Shown one piece after another: positions 5,207-10,276 of a stretch of DNA of 10,276 bases. Position 1 is the first letter of the stretch. Every line of letters starts with the position of its first letter. The notes beneath the pieces were generated by a model, which was not told where the DNA came from, searched no databases, and saw only the letters and a list, made by a program, of their open reading frames with translations. A program made the translations under genes and the position numbers. This stretch comes from Clostridia bacterium (GTDB lineage Bacteria; Bacillota; Clostridia; UMGS1810), in NCBI GenBank assembly GCA_016293435.1, contig JAEDEG010000094.1:1-10276 (forward strand), given 5' to 3'.

Positions 5207-6187
5207 ATGAAAGCGATTCTTGTAAATGATGACAGAACATTAAGATGGGACAATGTGCCCGATCCGATGCTCGGCACAGATGACTGCATGGTCAAAATTG
5301 AAGCCGCGGCTCTCAATCGTGCCGACCTCATGCAAAGAGAGGGCGACTATCCGCCTCCTCCCGGATGCCCCGAATGGATGGGTCTTGAAATTGCGGGTAC
5401 TGTAGTTGAGGTTGGCGAGGGAGCCAAAGCTAAGTCGCAGTGGCAGGTTGGAGACAAGGTGTGTGCACTTCTGGGCGGAGGCGGATATGCCGAATATGCA
5501 AATGTAAAATACGATATGCTTATGCCCGTTCCCGAAAATTGTTCCATGATAGAGGCCGCTGCGATTCCCGAAGCCTTTGCTACCGCTTATCTCAATCTTT
5601 TTATCGAAGGCGGTATAAAGCCGGGCAATACACTTCTTATGAACGCAGGCGCAAGCGGTCTTGCCAGTGTTGTTATTCCCATGGCAAAAGCCTTTGGCAT
5701 ACGCGTTATCACCACTGTTCGCAATGCGGAATTTGTCAAACAAATAGCTCATCTCGGTGCGGATATCGTTGTTGATACTTCAAAAGAAGACATTGCAGAG
5801 GTTCTGAAAGCCGAGCTTTGTGCGGGCAGAGGTGTAGATGTGGCAATTGACTGCCTCGGCGGTGAAGTAATGGGCAAATGTATTCACTATCTTACTCACG
5901 GTGCACGCTGGATAATGATTGCGGCTCTTGCAGGACAAAAAACAGAAATTGACCTCAAAAACATATATGTGCGCAATGTAAGAATTGTCGGCTCAACACT
6001 TCGCTCACGCACTCCCGAAACAAAGGCTCGGATACTTGCATCATTGGTTAAGGATGTGTGGCCCAAGGTGGCAGCAGGTGAGGTTAAACCCACAATATAT
6101 AAGGTGCTTCCCATCCGAGAGGCAGAAGCTGCCCACGATATACTCTACAGAGGTGAAAATGTGGGTAAGGTTGTGCTTACTATATAA
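5207..6187 (+). CDS. NAD(P)H:quinone oxidoreductase-like MDR protein (PIG3 family)
   Basis: A 326-residue zinc-independent medium-chain dehydrogenase/reductase, of the type that reduces quinones or enones with NAD(P)H. The N-terminal GroES-like half has NRADLMQREGDYPPPPG (37-53) and GLEIAGTVVEVG (59-70), close to the PIG3/TP53I3 pattern; no structural or catalytic zinc cysteines are present. The Rossmann half has NAGASGLAS (146-154), where the usual third glycine is alanine, followed by TTVRN (169-173), where Arg172 might contact an NADPH phosphate. Length is standard. The ATG at 5207 has AAAGGA 8-9 bases upstream. It stands alone on the plus strand, divergent from araC1 and its thioesterase, and converges with AraC2, whose stop lies 20 bases away. 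No clear terminator follows it. The assignment to subfamily is from motifs; the physiological substrate is unknown. Confidence 0.92.
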   Translation: MKAILVNDDRTLRWDNVPDPMLGTDDCMVKIEAAALNRADLMQREGDYPPPPGCPEWMGLEIAGTVVEVGEGAKAKSQWQVGDKVCALLGGGGYAEYANVKYDMLMPVPENCSMIEAAAIPEAFATAYLNLFIEGGIKPGNTLLMNAGASGLASVVIPMAKAFGIRVITTVRNAEFVKQIAHLGADIVVDTSKEDIAEVLKAELCAGRGVDVAIDCLGGEVMGKCIHYLTHGARWIMIAALAGQKTEIDLKNIYVRNVRIVGSTLRSRTPETKARILASLVKDVWPKVAAGEVKPTIYKVLPIREAEAAHDILYRGENVGKVVLTI

Positions 6188-6207
6188 TAAAATCCGTTTA
6201 CCAAAAG

Positions 6208-6576
6208 TCAGGCGCCTTTTTGTTTGTTCTCATACTTTATCGAAGGATTTTTGCCCTGAGAGGGAGTAAATCCCGTATACTTTCTGAACAGCTTGCAAAA
6301 CGATGGAACAGATTTGTAGCCGCACTTTGCCGCCACCTCGCTGAGCGTGACATTTTTGTCAGAAAGAAGCGATTTGGCATACTCTATTTTTTGGGATATG
6401 ACATGACTTTGGAGTGAAACACCCGTTTCCTTTTTGAAAAGATGGGATATATAGCTTACGCTGTACGAAAATTCTTCTGCAATCCTTGAAACGGCAAGTC
6501 TGCATGAGATATTTTCGTCAACATATTTCAGAATTTTGTATACTGTTGGATTGGTTTTGTCATGATTTTGTATCAT
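6208..6576 (-). CDS. Stand-alone AraC-type DNA-binding domain protein (AraC2)
   Basis: A 122-residue protein that consists almost only of the AraC DNA-binding domain, comparable in size to MarA or SoxS. The first helix-turn-helix is at about 28-48 (VSRIAEEFSYSVSYISHLFKK), the second at about 78-100 (LSEVAAKCGYKSVPSFCKLFRKY), followed by GFTPS and a basic tail. There is no ligand-binding or membrane sensor domain, and only 96 bases, largely a terminator, separate it from the next gene upstream, so no missing N-terminal part can be hidden nearby in another frame. The ATG at 6576 has AGAAAGG 5 bases upstream. It could be a regulator controlled by its own abundance, or a remnant of a longer AraC or two-component response regulator. 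A weak TATAAA lies about 20-25 bases upstream of the ATG. Targets are unknown. Confidence 0.85.
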   Translation of the reverse strand: MIQNHDKTNPTVYKILKYVDENISCRLAVSRIAEEFSYSVSYISHLFKKETGVSLQSHVISQKIEYAKSLLSDKNVTLSEVAAKCGYKSVPSFCKLFRKYTGFTPSQGKNPSIKYENKQKGA

Positions 6577-6608
6577 AATTACCTTTCTCCCGACATTTTT
6601 TTATACAA

Positions 6609-6656
6609 CAAAAGGGGCAATTCAATTACCATGTTGAAGAATGCCCCTTTTTGAAT
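6609..6656 (-). terminator. Terminator after the Gfo/Idh operon
   Basis: An inverted repeat, AAAAGGGGCA at the left and TGCCCCTTTT at the right with further partial pairing (TTCAA / TTGAA) inside, forms a stable hairpin beginning 17 bases after the stop of the downstream Gfo/Idh gene. On the minus strand TTTTGTTGTAT follows. On the plus strand it is followed by TTTTTG, so it could work in both directions. It isolates AraC2 from the oxidoreductase transcript. Confidence 0.8.
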
Positions 6657-6672
6657 TGCTGTAAGTATGCTT

Positions 6673-7737
6673 TTAAAGCTCTACCTCTTTATGAAGCTGT
6701 GCAGATTTGTATATAGCTTCCATGATTTTTTGAGTGTGAATATTAACGTTGATGCTTGCGCGTTTGTCACATTCTTTGCCCATAGCTGCATCAACAAAAG
6801 CGTCGATTTCGTTGCTGTATGCGTTGCGCTCCGGGTAGGAATATTCTGTTTTGGAAAGCATACCGTTTTTGGTTGAATAATGTACAAAGTTGCCGCAGTA
6901 TTGGAGCCTGATACCGCCCTTGTCACCCATAAAGTCAATGAAAGAATCACTTTCGCCAATGTTTTGTGCCCATGCACCGTTAAAGGTGATAACGGGACCA
7001 TCAGTTCTGATAAGACCTGTAACACTTTCTTCAACATCGTTTACACCGTCAAATTTGGCAGTGTCTTCAGCCCACATATTTGTGTATACATAGTCCTTGA
7101 TGTTTTTGCCGAGAACAGAGAAGGTCTCGCTGCTAACCGTGCGGGGATTGGGGTCGCCGCATACATACATAACAAGGTCAAGATAGTGTACGCCCCAGTC
7201 AATGAGAACACCGCCGCCCGAAACAGCCTTGTTGGTGAAATCACCGCCGATTCCGGGGATGCTTCTGTAAGCACGAAAGCTCATATATACATGATGAATA
7301 TTGCCGAGCTCTCCTGCTTCAACAAGCTCTTTGATTTTGTTGACAGCAGTGTTAAAACGGTTTACAACGCCAATGCTCAAAATATTGCCGGTTTCTTGCT
7401 GAGCTTTTTGCATATCCATTGCTTCTTCAAGAGTTCTTGCGGCGGGCTTTTCACAAAGAACGTGCTTTCCTGATTTTAGAGCTTCAATTGAAATGCTTGC
7501 GTGGCAGTAGTTGGGTGTACATATAGACACAGCCTTTATTTCGGGATCTGCAAGAATAATCTTATAATCCGTAATTGCCTTACCGCCGTATTTTTCTGCA
7601 GCAATTTTGGCTTTTTCTTCAATGATATCACAGCAATAAGCAATTTCTACGTTAGGATTTTCGCTGTAAGGGGGAAAATGTGCTGCATGGGCAATACGTC
7701 CGCAGCCGATTACTCCGATTTTAATTTTTTCTGACAT
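6673..7737 (-). CDS. Gfo/Idh/MocA-family NAD(P)-dependent oxidoreductase (second gene of pair)
   Basis: A 354-residue cytoplasmic dehydrogenase of the glucose-fructose oxidoreductase/inositol dehydrogenase family, which oxidises or reduces a hydroxyl of a sugar, polyol or sugar acid. The N-terminal Rossmann domain opens with GVIGCGRIA (8-16). CEKP (95-98) supplies the conserved lysine, and IDWGVHYLDL (179-188) supplies Asp180 and the catalytic His184. The C-terminal alpha/beta substrate domain is complete. The true start is most likely the ATG at 7737, 8 bases after AAGGAG; the ATG at 7743 is only 2 bases from that site. The gene begins 2 bases after the TGA of the preceding Gfo/Idh gene, and its ribosome binding site is made by that gene's last codons, so the pair is translationally coupled. 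It is followed by a terminator. Substrate cannot be read from sequence. Confidence 0.93.
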   Translation of the reverse strand: MSEKIKIGVIGCGRIAHAAHFPPYSENPNVEIAYCCDIIEEKAKIAAEKYGGKAITDYKIILADPEIKAVSICTPNYCHASISIEALKSGKHVLCEKPAARTLEEAMDMQKAQQETGNILSIGVVNRFNTAVNKIKELVEAGELGNIHHVYMSFRAYRSIPGIGGDFTNKAVSGGGVLIDWGVHYLDLVMYVCGDPNPRTVSSETFSVLGKNIKDYVYTNMWAEDTAKFDGVNDVEESVTGLIRTDGPVITFNGAWAQNIGESDSFIDFMGDKGGIRLQYCGNFVHYSTKNGMLSKTEYSYPERNAYSNEIDAFVDAAMGKECDKRASINVNIHTQKIMEAIYKSAQLHKEVEL

Positions 7738-7739
7738 GG

Positions 7740-8750
7740 TCATAACTCCTTATTATATAAATTTTTTTTCAAAATAGCATCTGCTTCAATAACAGCCGAA
7801 AAGCTCTTGTACACATCATCGATGGTGGGAGTTGCTTCGACTCCGGCTTCTATCATTTTGATAAGGTGAGCAAGCTGTTCTCCGGTTGGGCGGCGCTTGC
7901 AGTTAACGTTTATCATTTTATATTCTTTTTCGGGATATTTGTAGTATTCTATGAGGTCTCCTTCCTCCTGGCAGGTGAGCCGATGATCTCGCTCTGTAAT
8001 TGTAATTCTGCCTTTTGGTCCCACAAATTCCTTTTTGTTTTCCGACGAAATTGTATCTGCCCAGCCTGCTTCGTAGTAGGCTATGCTGCCATCTGACATG
8101 GTAGCGGTAATAAGACCGTAGTTGAATGAATCCTCCGGAGCTACGTCGCCCACTCGGGCTGCAATACCGTCTATATTCTCAATTTCACTTCCGGTAAACC
8201 AGCGGCACACATCCACATAATGTACTCCGCAGTCCACAATTGGAGACGAATCTTTTAAAAGAGCACCGTATTTTTTTCTGTCCATAATATGATGATTTTG
8301 AGACATTCTTAATATAATGGGTTTTCCAATTGCGCCGTCGGCAATCATTTTTGCAACTGTACGGTAGGTTTCGTTAAATCGCAGTATGTAGCCAATCTGA
8401 ACCTTTATGGTACTTTTTTTGACAATATCCACAAACTCCTTTGCCTGATTTGCTGTGGTGGTGATAGGTTTTTCACACAAAAGGTGCTTTTGGTATTTGT
8501 CGCATTTTTTCAGTATCTCAAGATGTGATGACGGATATGTGGCACATATTATGATATCTGTGTTTGCATCCTGCAAATATTTTTCATATGAGGTTGACCA
8601 GCTTTTGGCATTGTATTTTGCTGCGCACATTGACGCCCGCTTTTCATCCAGGTCGACCACACCGTATATGCACACATTTTCCATTGTGTATATATCTTTC
8701 AGATGCACCTCGCCCATATGTCCGCATCCGATAACGACAACGTTGTACAT
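7740..8750 (-). CDS. Gfo/Idh/MocA-family NAD(P)-dependent oxidoreductase (first gene of pair)
   Basis: A 336-residue dehydrogenase of the same family as its downstream neighbour but clearly diverged. The Rossmann motif is VIGCGHMG (6-13, complete GxGxxG), followed by VVDLDEKRA (31-39) with an acidic residue that favours NAD. CEKP is at 92-95, and VDCGVHYVDV (172-181) has Asp173 and the catalytic His177. Length is typical. I chose the ATG at 8750: AAGGAGA lies 12-13 bases upstream, which is long, but the other ATG at 8774 has no such site. The stop overlaps the alternative ATG of the next gene (ATGA). It is the first gene of the operon and divergent from AraC3, with a palindrome between them, so AraC3 is its likely regulator. 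Two dehydrogenases in tandem may act on one substrate in sequence, or form an oxidation/reduction couple. Confidence 0.93.
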   Translation of the reverse strand: MYNVVVIGCGHMGEVHLKDIYTMENVCIYGVVDLDEKRASMCAAKYNAKSWSTSYEKYLQDANTDIIICATYPSSHLEILKKCDKYQKHLLCEKPITTTANQAKEFVDIVKKSTIKVQIGYILRFNETYRTVAKMIADGAIGKPIILRMSQNHHIMDRKKYGALLKDSSPIVDCGVHYVDVCRWFTGSEIENIDGIAARVGDVAPEDSFNYGLITATMSDGSIAYYEAGWADTISSENKKEFVGPKGRITITERDHRLTCQEEGDLIEYYKYPEKEYKMINVNCKRRPTGEQLAHLIKMIEAGVEATPTIDDVYKSFSAVIEADAILKKNLYNKEL

Positions 8751-8797
8751 ATTTATTTTATTTCTCCTTGACATGTTTTCATTTGATTTGTGTTATA

Positions 8798-8826
8798 TTA
8801 ATACAAAAAATTATTAAAAAATGCAA
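8798..8826 (-). promoter_or_regulatory. Probable promoter of the Gfo/Idh operon
   Basis: On the minus strand TTGCAT (8826-8821) is followed after 17 bases by TATTAA (8803-8798). The -35 is one arm of the 23-bp palindrome at 8819-8841. The leader would be about 40 bases. Confidence 0.45.
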
Positions 8827-8841
8827 CTAATATTTGCATTT
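8819..8841. promoter_or_regulatory. 23-bp palindrome, candidate operator between AraC3 and the Gfo/Idh operon
   Basis: AAATGCAA (8819-8826) and TTGCATTT (8834-8841) form a perfect 8-bp inverted repeat around a 7-base centre. Each arm contains the -35 hexamer TTGCAT of one of the two divergent promoters. A third copy of the half-site, AAATGCAA, lies at 8906-8913. Position and symmetry suggest the binding site of a local regulator, most simply AraC3; this is inference. In this AT-rich region a chance origin is not excluded, but two perfect 8-bp arms over both -35 boxes is striking. Confidence 0.55.
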
Positions 8842-8862
8842 AGACAAATTATGTATTATAAT
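8834..8862 (+). promoter_or_regulatory. Probable promoter of araC3
   Basis: TTGCAT (8834-8839) and a perfect TATAAT (8857-8862) are separated by 17 bases. It predicts a start near 8869 and a leader of about 100 bases containing the third AAATGCAA half-site. The -35 is the right arm of the palindrome. Confidence 0.55.
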
Positions 8863-8971
8863 AGTATAAATAAATCATGGTAATATTATATAACTTACAA
8901 AAGCAAAATGCAATAAACTATTTTGACTATTATTAACACTATATTGACGATTGGCGGTGTTTTTGAAGATT

Positions 8972-9778
8972 ATGGACTATACTTATGAATTACACAGGCT
9001 TGAAAGCAAGGCGCTTCCGTTTATTTTACCCGATAAAACTACAGAAGGAATGTTTAATATTTTCAACTGGCACAGAGAAATTGAGTTTTTGTACGTTACG
9101 CAGGGCAGTGGCATTTTTATGAGTGACGCCGACAGCTTTGAATTGTCGAAGGGCGATATTTTTGCAGTCAATTCCAATTGCATGCATACAACGAGAGAAG
9201 AAAAAAAACTTGGATACCGATGTTTTATTGTTGATGCTCAATTTTGTATAGACAATGGGATTCGTATAGATGAAATTGTCCTGAATCCCAAAATTTCCGA
9301 CCCCAAAGCTGCGGAGCTTTTTGAAGATATTATTGAACAGTATAAATATGATGATGAATATTGTGTTGCGGCAATACGAAGCAGTGTACTTGCGTTTCTG
9401 GTATATCTTGTGCGCAACCATGCATACGCTGACGGCCCACACGGCAAAGAAGCAGCAAAAAAATCTGTCAGGAATATGAGAGCCGCAACAGACTATATCA
9501 AAAATCATTTTAACGAAAGACTTACCCTTGACGAAATTGCATCTTATGTTGGCCTGAACAGGTGTCATTTTGCCAGGGAATTTAAAAGGCTTATGGGAAT
9601 AACTCCCGTAAACTATATAAATATGCTCAGGTGCGAAACAGCCATGAAGATGCTTCGCGGCGGCAAATACACTGTGGGAGAGATACAACTGAGATGCGGC
9701 TTTGACAATGCTTCGTATTTTACCAAGGTTTTCAAAAAATATTTTGGAAAAACTCCAGTTTCATTTCTGACAGATTGA
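8972..9778 (+). CDS. AraC-family transcriptional regulator (AraC3)
   Basis: A 268-residue regulator with both halves of the family. The N-terminal cupin-like sensor spans about 27-90 (FNWHREIEFLYVTQGSG, 31-47, then a GDIFAVNSNCMH segment, 61-72), the common form in AraC regulators that sense sugars. The DNA-binding domain has two helix-turn-helix motifs at about 185-205 (LDEIASYVGLNRCHFAREFKR) and 235-257 (VGEIQLRCGFDNASYFTKVFKKY), closing with FGKTPVSF. I chose the ATG at 8972 because GGCGGTG lies about 12 bases upstream; an in-frame TTG at 8951 has no ribosome binding site. It is transcribed away from the Gfo/Idh pair, the usual arrangement of a local regulator with its target operon. Its stop faces the mutarotase gene, and an AT-rich hairpin lies between. 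Confidence 0.94.
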   Translation: MDYTYELHRLESKALPFILPDKTTEGMFNIFNWHREIEFLYVTQGSGIFMSDADSFELSKGDIFAVNSNCMHTTREEKKLGYRCFIVDAQFCIDNGIRIDEIVLNPKISDPKAAELFEDIIEQYKYDDEYCVAAIRSSVLAFLVYLVRNHAYADGPHGKEAAKKSVRNMRAATDYIKNHFNERLTLDEIASYVGLNRCHFAREFKRLMGITPVNYINMLRCETAMKMLRGGKYTVGEIQLRCGFDNASYFTKVFKKYFGKTPVSFLTD

Positions 9779-9786
9779 GAAATAAA

Positions 9787-9829
9787 TTTACATTAATTCA
9801 GATTTTTGACTTTGAATTACTTATGTAAA
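9787..9829 (-). terminator. AT-rich hairpin between convergent araC3 and mutarotase genes
   Basis: TTTACATTAATTCA (9787-9800) pairs with TGAATTA and ATGTAAA (9813-9819 and 9823-9829), giving a 14-bp stem with a 3-base bulge and a 12-base loop. It overlaps the mutarotase stop codon. On the minus strand TTTATTTC follows, so it may end the mutarotase transcript. The stem has little GC, so it would be a weak terminator. Confidence 0.4.
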
Positions 9830-10125
9830 AACACCTGGCGGATGAGGTTTGAGCCGTCGGCATTTTTTTCCATTACCATAATGCCTTCCATGCTTTTGTC
9901 CCATTTTGCAACAACCGGGCTTTCTGCCTGAACCTTTGCGGCATATTCTATGCTTTCGCACTCATAATAACCAAAAAGATGGTCTCCGGTGTTCCAAATT
10001 GTGTAATTGTGTATGCCTGCGTCATTTAATACGGCTGTCATTTCGGGCCATATTTCGTCATGCCTTTTGATATATTCTTCTTTTTTGCCGGGACAAAGCA
10101 CTGCGTGCCATGCAAATCTTTCCAT
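9817..10125 (-). CDS. rhaM: L-rhamnose mutarotase
   Basis: A 102-residue ferredoxin-like alpha/beta-barrel protein of the L-rhamnose mutarotase family (DUF718; Escherichia coli RhaM/YiiL is of nearly the same length). It interconverts the alpha and beta anomers of L-rhamnose, and in relatives L-fucose, so that the isomerase can use the sugar. The signature RHDEIWPEM (21-29) contains the conserved His22, followed by GIHNYTIW (37-44), LFGYYEC (50-56) and the C-terminal QVFLHK. The ATG at 10125 has GGAGG 8 bases upstream. It is alone on the minus strand here. A copy of the 118-bp repeat ends 31 bases upstream of the ATG, so the promoter is either in or beyond the repeat. Rhamnose isomerase and rhamnulose aldolase are not in the window. 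The mutarotase family is clear; rhamnose as true substrate is likely, not proven. Confidence 0.92.
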   Translation of the reverse strand: MERFAWHAVLCPGKKEEYIKRHDEIWPEMTAVLNDAGIHNYTIWNTGDHLFGYYECESIEYAAKVQAESPVVAKWDKSMEGIMVMEKNADGSNLIRQVFLHK

Positions 10126-10156
10126 ATTCAGTACCTCCGTATGTGTTTATTTTATA

Positions 10157-10274
10157 TTCAATAAACGGCAAAGCCGCGTCATTCAACGTTTTCAGTGGGA
10201 GATTGAACTCCCACTGAAAAAATTAAATGTCCCCCGCCGCCTATAGAGGCGGGGGACATCTTAATTTAGTTATA
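10157..10274. repeat. 118-bp structured dispersed repeat, copy 2
   Basis: The second copy of the element at 3471-3588, differing at two positions (10165 A for G, 10232 C for A). The GC-rich stem here is fully paired over 12 bp (10227-10238 with 10248-10259, loop GCCTATAGA), and the 13-bp stem (10189-10201 with 10208-10220) is perfect. The small hairpin is one pair shorter than in copy 1. It has the same orientation relative to the downstream minus-strand gene, here the rhamnose mutarotase. Similarity ends two bases before the window end, so the right limit of the element cannot be set with certainty from this copy. Confidence 0.9.
10210..10259 (-). terminator. Terminator-like hairpin inside repeat copy 2, in front of the mutarotase
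   Basis: On the minus strand a perfect 12-bp GC-rich stem (10259-10227) is followed by TTTAATTTTTT. It could end a transcript entering from the right edge, or act as an attenuator in the mutarotase leader. No promoter between it and the mutarotase ribosome binding site is convincing, apart from a TATAAA at the repeat boundary without a matching -35. Confidence 0.5.
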
Positions 10275-10276
10275 TT

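Noticed and set aside
6188..6225. Terminator between the convergent quinone oxidoreductase and AraC2 genes
   Set aside because: GGCGCC followed by TTTTT suggests one, but the stem is only a few base pairs and lies in the AraC2 coding end.
6880..7473. Open frame of 197 codons on the plus strand
   Set aside because: Antisense to a complete Gfo/Idh gene with conserved catalytic residues; treated as a shadow.
7738..7743. ATG at 7743 as the start of the downstream Gfo/Idh gene
   Set aside because: It is only two bases from AAGGAG; the ATG at 7737 is at the normal distance of 8.
8951..8971. TTG at 8951 as the start of araC3
   Set aside because: No ribosome binding site precedes it, whereas GGCGGTG precedes the ATG at 8972, though at long spacing.
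9026..9688. Open frame of 220 codons on the minus strand
   Set aside because: Antisense to araC3, which has complete domain motifs. The frame has no recognisable domain or ribosome binding site.

Overview
The window looks like a moderately AT-rich Firmicutes chromosome, most likely a gut-type clostridium (Oscillospiraceae/Lachnospirales-like). The grounds are strong AGGAG-type ribosome binding sites, sigma-A-like promoters with 17-bp spacers, several AraC regulators of carbohydrate genes, many Gfo/Idh/MocA and FGGY enzymes, and a tRNA gene without an encoded CCA. The taxonomic placement is an inference from style and gene content. Eleven protein-coding genes (one cut by the left edge) and one tRNA gene are supported. 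Most genes are on the minus strand; only the quinone oxidoreductase-like gene and one AraC regulator are on the plus strand.

Layout. Positions 1-1530 (minus): a sugar-catabolism operon with its own promoter, made of an FGGY carbohydrate kinase followed by a gene of which only 11 codons are visible. Positions 1517-3458 (minus): two housekeeping genes, pgsA (phosphatidylglycerophosphate synthase) with a clear terminator, and a large AlaX-type alanyl-tRNA editing protein. Positions 3471-3588: a 118-bp structured repeat directly in front of the alaX ribosome binding site. Positions 3685-3809 (minus): tRNA-Ala(GGC), with the G3-U70 identity pair, and its terminator. Positions 3870-5061 (minus): an AraC regulator translationally coupled to a YbgC/4HBT hotdog thioesterase. 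The regulator is divergent from a PIG3-type NAD(P)H:quinone oxidoreductase (5207-6187, plus) through overlapping promoters. Positions 6208-6576 (minus): a stand-alone AraC DNA-binding domain. Positions 6673-8750 (minus): two coupled Gfo/Idh/MocA oxidoreductases, divergent from a full-length AraC regulator (8972-9778, plus). A 23-bp palindrome lies over both -35 boxes of this divergent pair. Positions 9817-10125 (minus): an L-rhamnose mutarotase, preceded by the second copy of the 118-bp repeat (10157-10274), which runs to two bases from the window end.

How it fits together. The kinase, mutarotase and two sugar dehydrogenases suggest use of deoxy-sugars, polyols or similar plant or host sugars. 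They are in separate transcription units and their substrates cannot be read from sequence alone. The AraC3/Gfo-Idh divergon, with a palindrome at its centre, is the clearest local regulatory circuit. The most unusual element is the 118-bp repeat. Its two copies are 98% identical (2 mismatches), carry three potential hairpins, and sit in the same orientation just upstream of two unrelated minus-strand genes. Read in the direction of those genes, each copy has a GC-rich hairpin followed by a T-rich run, so it resembles an intrinsic terminator or attenuator. No transposase, CRISPR array, phage gene or known defence system was seen.
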